From Actinomadura opuntiae (lineage in GTDB: Bacteria > Actinomycetota > Actinomycetes > Streptosporangiales > Streptosporangiaceae): DNA of 64,000 nt. Positions 24,299 to 32,776 of the stretch are shown here, one piece after another; the stretch's first letter is position 1; each line of letters starts with the position of its first letter. The notes beneath the pieces are model-generated. The model was given only the letters and a program-made list of their open reading frames with translations. It was not told where the DNA came from and made no database searches. The translations under genes were made by a program, and so were the position numbers. The stretch is from assembly GCF_030283205.1 (NCBI RefSeq), contig NZ_JASNWF010000032.1, forward strand, positions 1 to 64,000. Reading direction: 5' to 3'.

Positions 24299-25666
24299 AT
24301 GACCGTCACCGCCGTCCCCGCACGGTCCCGGAAACCGAAGAACTTCCCTCTCTACCGCACGGTTTCCCGCTTCGTCCGCGACCCGCTGAGAGAGATCGAG
24401 CGGATCAGCGCCGCGGCGGGGGGTGAGATAGCGCGGCTCGACCTCGGCGCCTCGCACCCCTATGTGGTGACCCATCCCGACCACGTCCAGCAGGTGCTGC
24501 GCAAGGAGTCGGAGAACTTCGTCCGCGACGGGACCTTCTGGCGCCCCCTGCACGGCCTCTTCGGCGACAGCATCATGTCCGAGTACGCCGAGTGGGAGCT
24601 GAGCAAGCGCATCCTGCAGCCGGTCTTCTCCACCCGCACCATCAGGTCCTTGAGCGACCACATGGCACGTGCCATCAACGACGCCGTAGCGGAGCTGGAC
24701 GAGCCGGCGCGCGAGGGCCGGTCCATCGAGGTGCTGCCGGAGATGGGGCGGATCGTCCACGACACCGTCATCAAGGTGCTCTTCGGCGACAAGATAAGGA
24801 AGGCCGAGGCCGACCGGCTCATCCCGGCGATGGAGCGCCTCGCCACATCGATCGCGTTCCGCTTCCTGCTGCCGTTCGTCCCTCGCTCCATCCCGCTGCC
24901 GGGCGACCGCGCGTTCTCCGCCGGCCTTCAGGTCATGGACGAGACGCTGTACGAGCTCGTGGACCGGTTCCGGTACGACCCGGGCGAGGGCTACGACATC
25001 TTCACCGCGCTCTGCAAGGCCCGGATGACGGAGGGCAGCGGCCTCGACGACAACTGGGTCCGCGACAACCTGCTCGCCATGTGGGCCACCAGCACCGAGA
25101 CGACGACGGTCGCGCTGACCTGGATCTGGCCGATGCTCGACGCCCATCCGGACGTCACCGCGCGGCTGCGCGCCGAGATCGAGGACGTCGTGGGCGGCGA
25201 GGCGGTGCGGCCCGATCACCTGCACCGGCTCCCCTATGTGAAGCAGGTCGTGCAGGAGCTACTGCGCCTGTATCCGGTGGGCTGGATCTTCCCGCGGATC
25301 GCGTTGAACGACACCGTCATCGGCGACGTGCCCGTCAAGGAGGGCCAGACCGTCCTGATCAGCCCGTTCCTGACGCACCGCCTGGAGTCGGTGTGGGAGC
25401 GGCCGCTGGAGTTCGATCCCGAACGCTTCACTCCGGAGCGAGCGCGCGGGCGTCACCGCTACGCCTACTTCCCCTTCGGCGGTGGACCGCACCAGTGCAT
25501 CGGGCGGCACGTGTTCAACATGGAGGCCGAGTTGATCCTCACCGCCATCCTCAGCCGCCACCGTCCGGAGCTGGCACCGACGGACGGGCCGGTACAGGCG
25601 CGGATCGGAGCGACGCTCCGCCCCGACCAGCCGCTCCACCTCGTCCTGCACCCGGCCGAGCGCTGA
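24299..25666 (+). CDS. Cytochrome P450, first gene of terpenoid operon
   Basis: 455 residues, full length. The haem-binding motif is FGGGPHQCIGR with Cys400, and the ExxR pair is E320-R323 (QELLRLYP). The I-helix reads WATSTETTT at 262-270, lacking the usual A-G before x-(E/D)-T, as in some terpene-oxidising P450s. A PERF-type motif is present (DPERFTPER). No membrane anchor, so it is soluble and needs separate ferredoxin and reductase, which are not encoded here. Its stop overlaps the terpene synthase start by one base, so it presumably oxidises the hydrocarbon made by the next two enzymes. Confidence 0.93.
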   Translation: MTVTAVPARSRKPKNFPLYRTVSRFVRDPLREIERISAAAGGEIARLDLGASHPYVVTHPDHVQQVLRKESENFVRDGTFWRPLHGLFGDSIMSEYAEWELSKRILQPVFSTRTIRSLSDHMARAINDAVAELDEPAREGRSIEVLPEMGRIVHDTVIKVLFGDKIRKAEADRLIPAMERLATSIAFRFLLPFVPRSIPLPGDRAFSAGLQVMDETLYELVDRFRYDPGEGYDIFTALCKARMTEGSGLDDNWVRDNLLAMWATSTETTTVALTWIWPMLDAHPDVTARLRAEIEDVVGGEAVRPDHLHRLPYVKQVVQELLRLYPVGWIFPRIALNDTVIGDVPVKEGQTVLISPFLTHRLESVWERPLEFDPERFTPERARGRHRYAYFPFGGGPHQCIGRHVFNMEAELILTAILSRHRPELAPTDGPVQARIGATLRPDQPLHLVLHPAER

Positions 25667-26577
25667 TGGAGGGCACCGGCGGCGAAACGGCCGCCCCTCC
25701 GGCGTTCACGCCCGCCCTGGAAGCCGGGACGATCTGCGCGGTCGCCGGGCAGGCGCAGCGGCAGATGCGCTCCTGGGCGGCCGCCTATCCCGCGCTCTAT
25801 GACGCGAAGGCGTTCGACCCGGCGCTGTTCAGCACCCTCGCGCTCGCGGCGGCGTTCAGCGGGCCGGGGCTCGGCGCGGACCGTCTCGCCATGGCCAACA
25901 AGGTCTGCCTCTGGTGCTTCGGGCTGGACTGGTCGATCGACTACGCGGCGTCGTCCCGGGCCGTGGTCGCCGGCCTGGTCCGGCGGTGCGCCGCCGTGGC
26001 CGACGGCGAGGAGCCCGAACCGGGGACGCCCGCCGAGAGCGAACTCTCCCGGTTCCTCGCCGACATCAGGGACGGGCTTCGCACCGAACCGGCCTTCCCG
26101 CGGTTGCGCGGCGTATGGCGCGACGAGCTGCAGCGAATGCTCGACGCGATGGCCCTCGAATGGGACTGGAAGGCCGCACGCGAAAACGGCGGGGCCGCCC
26201 CCTCGTTCGAGGACTATCTCGCGAACGCCGACAACCTGGGTTTCGCGTTCGTGTTCGTCTCTCACTGGATCGCCTCCGGTGGCGGTGGGGACGTGGCGGC
26301 CGTCCGCGAGGCGGGCTGGGCCGTCCAGCGGGTGATCCGGCTGCTCAACGACCTCGGGACCTACGAGCGCGACCTGGAATGGGGCGATCTCAACGCGCTC
26401 CTGCTCGGCCGCCCCCGCGCGGAGGTCCAGGAGCGGATCGCGGCGCTGACCGCGGAAGCGCGCGTTCTCATAGAGCGCGCGAGAGAAGGCGCCCCCGGCC
26501 TCGCCGACTACATGGAACGGCAGATGGACTTCTGTGCCGGCTTCTACGGGGTGACCGACTTCTGGGGTTCCTTGTGA
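25666..26577 (+). CDS. Class I terpene synthase-like protein with variant metal motifs
   Basis: 303 residues, ATG 25666 (TGATG overlap with the P450). All-alpha terpene synthase pattern. The Asp-rich motif is D88-W-S-I-D92 (FGLDWSIDYA) rather than DDxxD. The NSE/DTE motif is N228-D-x-x-T232-x-x-x-D236 (LLNDLGTYERD), with Asp where Glu is usual. Length is normal for a bacterial single-domain enzyme. By position it should ionise the bicyclic diphosphate made by the class II cyclase; a scaffold role is possible if the variant motifs cannot bind Mg. The gene is coupled on both sides. Confidence 0.75.
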   Translation: MEGTGGETAAPPAFTPALEAGTICAVAGQAQRQMRSWAAAYPALYDAKAFDPALFSTLALAAAFSGPGLGADRLAMANKVCLWCFGLDWSIDYAASSRAVVAGLVRRCAAVADGEEPEPGTPAESELSRFLADIRDGLRTEPAFPRLRGVWRDELQRMLDAMALEWDWKAARENGGAAPSFEDYLANADNLGFAFVFVSHWIASGGGGDVAAVREAGWAVQRVIRLLNDLGTYERDLEWGDLNALLLGRPRAEVQERIAALTAEARVLIERAREGAPGLADYMERQMDFCAGFYGVTDFWGSL

Positions 26578-28274
26578 GCATCGACGACCGGCCCATGTCG
26601 GAGACGGACGTCCCTTCACCTCCGCATGAAACCGTCCGCACGCTCCGCGAACCCGACGCCGGCCTTTCCGACGCCGAGCTCCGCCGCGCCACCGCCCGGA
26701 TCATCGACGGGATGACCGAGCACCCCTGGGGCCGGACGTCGCCGTCGATCTACGAGACGGGCCGGCTGGTGACGCTCGCGCCCTGGTTGAGCGGGCACGA
26801 GAGGCGGGTCTCCTACCTGCTCGAGCGGCAGCGGCCGGACGGCATGTGGGGCGCCCCGGACCCCGGGTACGCGCTCGTCCCGACGCTCAGCGCCGTCGAG
26901 GCCCTGCTGACGGTGCTCACCCGGGACGGCGGGACGGCCGGCATCGGCCGCGACCGCCTCGCCCGCGCCGCGGATCGGGCGCTCGGCGCCGCCGCGGCCC
27001 GCCTGTGCGGCCCGTCCGCCCCCGCCTTCCCGCTGCCCGACCTGCCCGCGATCGAACTGATCACGCCGGCGCTCGTCGAGGGGATCAACGCGTCGCTGGA
27101 GCGGCTGCGGGACGCGCCCGTCGCCGGGCTCGGCGCGTGGGCGGGGCGCATCCTGAACCCGCCGGCCGGGATGGACGGCGCCAAGCTCGGGTTCGTCCGC
27201 TCGCTGCTCGCCTCCGGCGCGGCCGTCCCGCAGAAGCTCATGCACGCTCTGGAGGTCGCCGGTACGGCGGCGGCCGGGCTGCCGCACGCCCGCCCCGAGC
27301 CGACCGGGACCATCGGCGCGTCCCCCGCCGCGACGGCCGCCTGGCTGGGGGCCGGCGGGGCGCCCGAACCCGGCGATCCGGCGCGCTGGTACCTGGAGGC
27401 GGTCGTCGCCCGGCACGGCGGGCCGGTCCCGTGCGGCTTCCCGCTGACGGTGTTCGAGCGCGGATGGGTGCTGGCGTGGCTGGCGCGCGCGGGCGTCCCG
27501 TTCACCGTGCCGCCCGAAGTCGTCCTCAGCCTGACGGCCCCGCTCGGGCCGGCGGGCACCGCCGCCGCGGCCGGGCTTCCCTCCGACGCCGACACCACCG
27601 CCGGCGCGCTGTACGCGCTGGCCCTGATGGACGCGCCCTGCCGCCCCGACTCCCTGCTCCCCTACGAGCTGGACGAGCACTTCTGCACCTGGCAGGGCGA
27701 GGACGGGGCGTCCATCACGACGAACGCCCACGTCCTGGAGGCCTTCGGCCAGTACCTCGCGACCATGCGGGACCGCATCGGCGCGGCGTCGGCGGAGCGG
27801 TACGCCGACGCGGCCGTGAAGGCGGCGTCCTGGCTGTGCGGACAGCAGCGGCCGGACGGCAGCTGGGAGGACCGGTGGCACGCCTCGCCGTTCTACGCGA
27901 CGGCGTGCGCCGCCATCGCGCTGGCCGCGTTCGGCGGGGAGCGGTCCGCGCCGGCCGTCGCGGCGGCGCGCCGCTGGGTCCTCGCCACGCAGCGCGCGGA
28001 CGGGTCCTGGGGACGCTGGGACGGGACGGCGGAGGAGACGTCGTACGCGGTCCAACTCCTGCTGCTGACGGGTGACGCCCCCGATCCCGCCGCCACGGCG
28101 GCCGCCGCCCGTGCAAGGCCGCACCTGCTGCGCGGTCTGACCAGCGAGGACGATCGGGGGGACGAGGAGCCGGCCCTCTGGCATGACAAGGACCTCTACA
28201 GGCCCGGCGCGATCGTCCGGGCCGGGATCGTCGCGGCCCTTCATCTCGGCCGCGGGTCCGGTGTGTTTCGGTGA
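26574..28274 (+). CDS. Class II diterpene cyclase (DxDTT type)
   Basis: 566 residues from GTG 26574, overlapping the previous stop by 4 bases; ATG 26595 is an alternative. Beta-gamma alpha-barrel architecture with QW-like repeats (QQRPDGSWEDRW, TQRADGSWGRWDG). The catalytic acid motif is D338-A-D340-T-T, the DxDTT variant of DxDD reported for the mycobacterial enzyme Rv3377c. It protonates geranylgeranyl diphosphate to give a bicyclic diphosphate. No geranylgeranyl diphosphate synthase is in the operon; the polyprenyl synthase at 32777 belongs to menaquinone supply. The exact product cannot be read from sequence. Confidence 0.85.
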   Translation: MSIDDRPMSETDVPSPPHETVRTLREPDAGLSDAELRRATARIIDGMTEHPWGRTSPSIYETGRLVTLAPWLSGHERRVSYLLERQRPDGMWGAPDPGYALVPTLSAVEALLTVLTRDGGTAGIGRDRLARAADRALGAAAARLCGPSAPAFPLPDLPAIELITPALVEGINASLERLRDAPVAGLGAWAGRILNPPAGMDGAKLGFVRSLLASGAAVPQKLMHALEVAGTAAAGLPHARPEPTGTIGASPAATAAWLGAGGAPEPGDPARWYLEAVVARHGGPVPCGFPLTVFERGWVLAWLARAGVPFTVPPEVVLSLTAPLGPAGTAAAAGLPSDADTTAGALYALALMDAPCRPDSLLPYELDEHFCTWQGEDGASITTNAHVLEAFGQYLATMRDRIGAASAERYADAAVKAASWLCGQQRPDGSWEDRWHASPFYATACAAIALAAFGGERSAPAVAAARRWVLATQRADGSWGRWDGTAEETSYAVQLLLLTGDAPDPAATAAAARARPHLLRGLTSEDDRGDEEPALWHDKDLYRPGAIVRAGIVAALHLGRGSGVFR

Positions 28275-28349
28275 GGTGAATTTCGCCACACCGGTTCCGC
28301 CGCGCACGCCCCTCAAATGCGACAAAATCGCTTGTGTTGATGATTCACC

Positions 28350-28378
28350 TTGAGGGGGTATGGCCCTGTTGCTAGTCT
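28350..28378 (+). promoter_or_regulatory. Promoter upstream of conservon
   Basis: TTGAGG at 28350-28355, 17-base spacer, TAGTCT at 28373-28378. It gives the conservon its own transcript with a leader of about 115 bases, independent of the terpenoid operon ending at 28274. Confidence 0.5.
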
Positions 28379-28502
28379 TCTACGCCGTACGGAACGGCGA
28401 CTAGCCGCCGCCCCTGCGGACCACGACACCAGCACGCCCGCCTCCGCGAATCACATGTGCACGCGGTTGCGAGCCAATTCACATATTGTTGGGGCGATTG
28501 TA

Positions 28503-31034
28503 ATGCGCTTCCGCAACTCGCGCCTGCGAACCAAGATCACAGCGCTGTTGCTGTCCCTGACCGCACTCTGGGTTTTCGCGGCCTGGGTGACCCTGCGGGA
28601 AGGCGTCAATCTGCTCGGCGTCACGACCCTGGACAGCGCGATCGCCCAGCCGACCGACCCGCTCCTGGCCGAGCTCCAGAAGGAGCGGCGGCTGTCGATG
28701 ATCGAATTCTCCCGGCCGGGCGCGTCGGTCCGCAGCGCGCTCGCCGCGCAGCGCGCCCGCACCGACGACGCGAGCGCCGAGGCCGTCAGGCGCGCCCGTG
28801 ACGGCAAGGTGAAATGGTTCGCCGGGAACCTGCTCGAGCACCGCATCGACGAGATGATCGGCAGGTTGCGGGGGGTGGACGCGCTCCGCCGCTCCGTCGA
28901 CGGGCGCACCGCCGACCGGACCCGAATCGCCGCCGGATATTCGGACGTCATCGAATCGATTTTCCGGGTCTACGACTCCCTGGCCACGCTGGACGACAAG
29001 GATTTCGCCGCCGACACCCGGACCGAAGTCGAGCTGAACCGCACCTGGGAACTGCTTTCCCAGGAAGACGCGCTGGTCGCCGGTGCGCTCACGGCCGGCC
29101 GTTTCAACCAGGCCGAACTCATCACGTTCACCCAGACGGCCGGCACCCGGCGGCACAACATCTCCGCCGCGCTCATCGCCATTCAGGACTCGGACGGCGC
29201 CCTTTACGACGCGCTGACGAAGAACGCGAAACTCGCGCAGGTCCAGTCCCTCGAGGACCAGATCATGCAGAACCGCCGGATCACCACCGGCAAGCCGCCG
29301 CACACCGTCACCCGGCCGGCGGTCACCCTCGACCAGTGGTCCGCGGCGGCGACGCCCGCGCTGAGCCAGGTGCGCGACAGCATCCAGGCGGGCGGCGACC
29401 GGCTCGTGGACCGCGCCAAGCCGATCGCCGCCGGGGTGATCCTGCGGCTGCTGCTGGCCGGTGGTCTGGGGTTGCTCGCGGTCATCGCGTCGGTCGTCGT
29501 GTCGATCACCACGGCCCGCGCCCTGGTGCGGCAGCTGGAGCGGCTGCGCGCCGCCGCCTGGGAGCTGGCCGAGCAGCGGCTGCCCGGCGTCGTCGAACGG
29601 CTCGGGCACGGCGAGAAGGTGGACGTCTCGGTCGAGGCGCCCCCGCTGCAGTTCGGCACCGACGAGATCGGGCAGGTGGGACGCGCGTTCAACGCCGTCC
29701 AGGAGACCGCGATCCGCACCGCCGTCGAGCAGGCCGAGCTGCGCCGCGGCATCCGCGACGTCCTGCTGAGCCTGGCCCGCCGCACCCAGACCCTCGTGCA
29801 CCGGCAGCTGACCATGCTGGACACCATGGAGCGCCGCCGCGACATCGAGGTCAAGGAGCTGGAGGAGCTGTTCCGGCTCGACCACCTGGCGACCCGGATG
29901 CGGCGCAACGCCGAGAACCTCATCGTGCTGTCGGGCGCGCTGCCCGCCCGCGGCTGGCGCAGCTCGGTGCCGATGATCGACGTCGTGCGCGCCGCGGTCG
30001 GCGAGGTCGAGGACTACACCCGCGTCACCGTGCTGCCGTTCGGCCCGGTCGAGCTGGCCGGGCGCGCGGTCGGCGACGTCACCCACCTGCTCGCCGAGCT
30101 GATCGAGAACGCCGTGACGTTCTCCCCGCCCGACACCGTCGTGCAGGTCGGCGGGCACCTGGTCGCCAACGGCTTCGCGATCGACATCGAGGACCGCGGG
30201 CTCGGCATGACCGACGAGAAGCTCGCCGAGATCAACGAGCGGATCGAGAACCCGCCCGACTTCAACCTGCAGAGCTCGGTGCAGCTCGGCCTGTTCGTGG
30301 TCAGCAAGCTCGCCGAGCGGTACGGGCTGCGGGTCTCGCTGAAGCGGTCCGCCTACGGCGGCACCACCGCGGTCGTCGTCATCCCCAAGGAACTGGTCGT
30401 CGAGGACAGCGACCGGGTGCGGGTGCCCGCGACCGCCGCCGCCACCACGCGGAACGGCCTGGAGGTGCGCCGTCCCACCGCGGTCGGCGCCGGACGGTCC
30501 GCCGGCACGGGCGGCACCGCGACGCTCACCGCCGGCGGCACCGGGCCGCAGCAGCAGCCGTCCGGACCCGCTCTGGTGGCGGTGCCCGCGCCCGCGTCAG
30601 AACCGCCCGCCGCCGAACCGCCCGCCCATGCGCCGGCGGCGACCGGCGGCGACCCCGAACCCGGCCTGCCCGACGGGCAGGACGCGCCCCCCGCGGACGA
30701 GCCGCGCTCCCACGACGGCGACCCGTCCACTCCGTCCGGTGCGGGCGGCGGGCATCCCGACCCCAGCCAGCCGGAGGACCAGCCGCCCGTGCCCGACATC
30801 TCCACCACGCCTTCCGGCCTGCCCGTCCGCGTGCCGCAGGCGAACCTCGCCGAACCGCTGCGCACCGACGAGCCGGTCGTGGCCGCCGAGCCGGACGAGC
30901 CCGACGACCCGGGCCGCTCGCCCGAGGAGATCCAGCGGATCATGGGCTCGTACCAGCGCGGGACCCGGCAGGGACGTTCGGACGCGGCCGAGGCCCTCGG
31001 CAATCGAGCAGCGGAAGGCGAGGAAGGTCAGTGA
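28503..31034 (+). CDS. cvnA: Conservon sensor kinase-like protein CvnA (NIT-HAMP-HATPase)
   Basis: 843 residues from ATG 28503. In order: transmembrane helix about 12-30; extracytoplasmic nitrate/nitrite-sensing-type helical domain (55-300); transmembrane helix about 310-335; HAMP region; helical segment with LDHLATRMRRN; and HATPase_c around 500-620 (N-box ELIENAVTFSPP, then DRGLGMTDEKL). A disordered proline/acidic tail runs 640-843. Conservons assemble CvnA-D at the membrane in a way compared with eukaryotic G-protein-coupled receptors. Overlaps cvnB by 4 bases. The signal sensed is not known. Confidence 0.88.
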   Translation: MRFRNSRLRTKITALLLSLTALWVFAAWVTLREGVNLLGVTTLDSAIAQPTDPLLAELQKERRLSMIEFSRPGASVRSALAAQRARTDDASAEAVRRARDGKVKWFAGNLLEHRIDEMIGRLRGVDALRRSVDGRTADRTRIAAGYSDVIESIFRVYDSLATLDDKDFAADTRTEVELNRTWELLSQEDALVAGALTAGRFNQAELITFTQTAGTRRHNISAALIAIQDSDGALYDALTKNAKLAQVQSLEDQIMQNRRITTGKPPHTVTRPAVTLDQWSAAATPALSQVRDSIQAGGDRLVDRAKPIAAGVILRLLLAGGLGLLAVIASVVVSITTARALVRQLERLRAAAWELAEQRLPGVVERLGHGEKVDVSVEAPPLQFGTDEIGQVGRAFNAVQETAIRTAVEQAELRRGIRDVLLSLARRTQTLVHRQLTMLDTMERRRDIEVKELEELFRLDHLATRMRRNAENLIVLSGALPARGWRSSVPMIDVVRAAVGEVEDYTRVTVLPFGPVELAGRAVGDVTHLLAELIENAVTFSPPDTVVQVGGHLVANGFAIDIEDRGLGMTDEKLAEINERIENPPDFNLQSSVQLGLFVVSKLAERYGLRVSLKRSAYGGTTAVVVIPKELVVEDSDRVRVPATAAATTRNGLEVRRPTAVGAGRSAGTGGTATLTAGGTGPQQQPSGPALVAVPAPASEPPAAEPPAHAPAATGGDPEPGLPDGQDAPPADEPRSHDGDPSTPSGAGGGHPDPSQPEDQPPVPDISTTPSGLPVRVPQANLAEPLRTDEPVVAAEPDEPDDPGRSPEEIQRIMGSYQRGTRQGRSDAAEALGNRAAEGEEGQ

Positions 31035-31456
31035 CGCAGAAGACCGGTTCATCGTCCGATCTGGGCTTTTTGCTCGACGATCTGGTCCACCGGTTGCCGC
31101 ACGCGCGCAACGCGGTGGTGCTGTCGGCCGACGGCCTGCTGATGGCCTCCTCGGCGGGCATGAGCCAGGACGACGGCGAGCACCTGTCCGCGGTGGCGGC
31201 GGGCATCCAGAGCCTCGCCAAGGGCGCCGGCACCCGGTTCGGCGGCGGCCCCGTCCGGCAGACGATCGTCGAGATGCAGTCGGCGTTCCTGCTGGTGTCG
31301 GTGGCCGGCAAGGGCGCCTGCCTGGCGGTGCTGGCCGGCGAGGAGGCCGACGTGGGGCTGATCGCCTACGAGATGGCGATGCTCGTCACGAGCATGGGCC
31401 ACCACCTCACCTCGCCGTCGCGCGCGGAGTCGGCCGCGGAGGGCCGGCCGACATGA
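31031..31456 (+). CDS. cvnB: Roadblock/LC7-domain protein CvnB
   Basis: 141 residues from GTG 31031, overlapping cvnA. Roadblock/LC7 fold: FLLDDLVHRLPHARNAVVLSADGLLMASSAGM, then GGGPVRQTIVEMQSAFLLVSVAGKGACLAVLAG. These domains act on small GTPases, here CvnD. The gene fits the invariant A-B-C-D order. Confidence 0.9.
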   Translation: MTQKTGSSSDLGFLLDDLVHRLPHARNAVVLSADGLLMASSAGMSQDDGEHLSAVAAGIQSLAKGAGTRFGGGPVRQTIVEMQSAFLLVSVAGKGACLAVLAGEEADVGLIAYEMAMLVTSMGHHLTSPSRAESAAEGRPT

Positions 31457-31881
31457 TGCCGCCGGAGGAGCCGGGCCAGGAGCCCTGGCCCGAGGATCCC
31501 GCGCTGCACACGCCCGGGCACGAGCGGGTCTTCGACGAGAGCGCCGGCCCGATGGTGCGGCCGTACGTGATGACCAGCGGCCGGATCGAGCCCGTGCACG
31601 GCCGGTTCGACCTCATCACGCTGGTGGTCGCGGTCGGCCCCGAGCCGGAGGGCGCGATCGGGCTCGGCCCCGAGCACCTGGCGATCATCCGGCTGTGCCA
31701 GCAGGTGATGTCGGTCGCCGAGCTCACCGGCCACCTCGACCTTCCCGTCGCGACCGTGCGGGTGCTGCTCGGCGACCTGCTGGGCAAGGGGTTCGTCTCG
31801 ATGCAGGAACCCGAACCGGAGGCGGACATGCACGACATCAGGCTCTACAAGGCGGTGATCGATGGTCTCCGGGCCCTCTAA
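31453..31881 (+). CDS. cvnC: DUF742 protein CvnC
   Basis: 142 residues from ATG 31453, overlapping cvnB by 4 bases. DUF742 landmarks: VRPYVMTSGRIEPVHGRFDLITLV, then LGPEHLAIIRLCQQVMSVAELTGHLDLPVATVRVLLGDLL, a winged-helix-like segment. Second half overlaps cvnD by 20 bases. CvnC is thought to link the sensor and GTPase parts of the conservon. Confidence 0.9.
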   Translation: MMPPEEPGQEPWPEDPALHTPGHERVFDESAGPMVRPYVMTSGRIEPVHGRFDLITLVVAVGPEPEGAIGLGPEHLAIIRLCQQVMSVAELTGHLDLPVATVRVLLGDLLGKGFVSMQEPEPEADMHDIRLYKAVIDGLRAL

Positions 31882-32488
31882 CGCCGGGGGCGGGCGGCAC
31901 GACGCGCGCGCCCGCCGGATGCCCACCGCGGTCAAGATCGTGATCGCGGGCGGTTTCGGGGTGGGCAAGACGACGATGGTCGGCACGGTCTCGGAGACGC
32001 GGCCGCTGCGCACCGAGGAGATCCTCACCGACGAGAGCGTCGGCGTCGACGACGTCTCCGGGGTGGAGCGCAAGAAGACCACCACCGTCGCGATGGACTT
32101 CGGCCGCCTCACCTTCCGCGACGAGTACGTCCTGTACCTGTTCGGCACGCCCGGGCAGGAGCGCTTCTGGTTCATGTGGGACGAGGTGGCGCTCGGCGCG
32201 CTCGGCGCCGTCGTGCTCGCCGACACCCGCCGCCTGTCGGACTGCTTCCCGTCCGTCGACTACTTCGAGCGGCGCGGCACCCCGTTCGTCGTGGCCGTCA
32301 ACTGCTTCGAGGGCGCCAAGCAGTACGAGCTGGCGGAGATCCAGATGGCGCTGAACCTGGGGCCGAAGGTCCCCGTCATGCTCTGCGACGCCCGCCGCCT
32401 CGACTCCTGCAAGCAGGTGCTCATCGACCTCGTCCTGCACGCGATGAAGTCCCGCGGCCTCCCCGCCCTCGAAACCCAAGGCGCCTGA
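31862..32488 (+). CDS. cvnD: Small GTPase-like ATP/GTP-binding protein CvnD
   Basis: 208 residues. P-loop GGFGVGKTTMVG at about 30-41, switch region TTTVAMDFGR, G3 motif FGTPGQERF, and a VVAVNCFEG where Ras proteins have NKxD. Closest to the MglA/Ras-like family. The 20-base overlap with cvnC is longer than the others. A terminator follows at once, closing the conservon. Confidence 0.9.
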   Translation: MVSGPSNAGGGRHDARARRMPTAVKIVIAGGFGVGKTTMVGTVSETRPLRTEEILTDESVGVDDVSGVERKKTTTVAMDFGRLTFRDEYVLYLFGTPGQERFWFMWDEVALGALGAVVLADTRRLSDCFPSVDYFERRGTPFVVAVNCFEGAKQYELAEIQMALNLGPKVPVMLCDARRLDSCKQVLIDLVLHAMKSRGLPALETQGA

Positions 32489-32499
32489 AGCCCGGAAGC

Positions 32500-32544
32500 G
32501 GGGCGTTGTGCCGCCGGCCGAAACCACCGGCAGCACAACGCCCC
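32500..32544 (+). terminator. Terminator after cvnD
   Basis: GGGGCGTTGTGC at 32500-32511 pairs perfectly with 32533-32544. An inner GCCGG/CCGGC extends the stem with a bulge. Begins 12 bases after the cvnD stop. Confidence 0.75.
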
Positions 32545-32553
32545 CGCGACCCC

Positions 32554-32625
32554 TACGTCTTCAAGCCCGACCGCCGGTACGTCTTTAAGCCCGGCCGCCG
32601 GTAGGTCTTTAAGCCCGACCGCCGG
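32554..32625 (+). repeat. Three tandem copies of a 24-bp unit
   Basis: Units at 32554-32577, 32578-32601 and 32602-32625 differ at only a few bases. Each reads TA(C/G)GTCTT(T/C)AAGCCC then G(A/G)CCGCCGG. The period of 24 is a multiple of three, and on the minus strand it reads as an eight-residue repeat, but no credible gene spans it. Immediately downstream are further repeats (see next entry). Confidence 0.85.
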
Positions 32626-32655
32626 CGACCTCAACGTTGCGATCGCGTGCGAAGC

Positions 32656-32679
32656 CAAGTTCGAGCCTGCGAGAACTTG
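32656..32679 (+). repeat. Inverted repeat in the conservon/nuo intergenic region
   Basis: CAAGTTC at 32656-32662 pairs with GAACTTG at 32673-32679. GCGATCGC-like palindromes flank it on both sides (about 32639-32646 and 32719-32726). The block 32626-32745 has no gene and looks like a dispersed intergenic element. Confidence 0.45.
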
Positions 32680-32745
32680 ATCGCGCAGCGAGCCCCCAGG
32701 GCGAGTCGGAGCGATGCAGCGATCGCCGCACCGCCCGTTGAAGGA

Positions 32746-32760
32746 GGGCGCCCAGCGCCC
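32746..32760 (-). terminator. Possible terminator of the nuo-polyprenyl synthase operon
   Basis: GGGCGC-CCA-GCGCCC (6-bp stem, 3-base loop), followed on the minus strand by TCCTT. It lies 17 bases beyond the polyprenyl synthase stop. Confidence 0.4.
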
Positions 32761-32776
32761 GACGCCGAGGGCGGTG

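Noticed and set aside
32554..32625. Short regularly spaced repeats resembling a CRISPR array
   Set aside because: The 24-bp units are directly adjacent with no spacers, only three copies, and no cas genes nearby.
32260..32658. Minus-strand ORF with eight-residue repeats
   Set aside because: The repeat merely reflects the 24-bp DNA repeat, and most of the ORF is antisense to cvnD.
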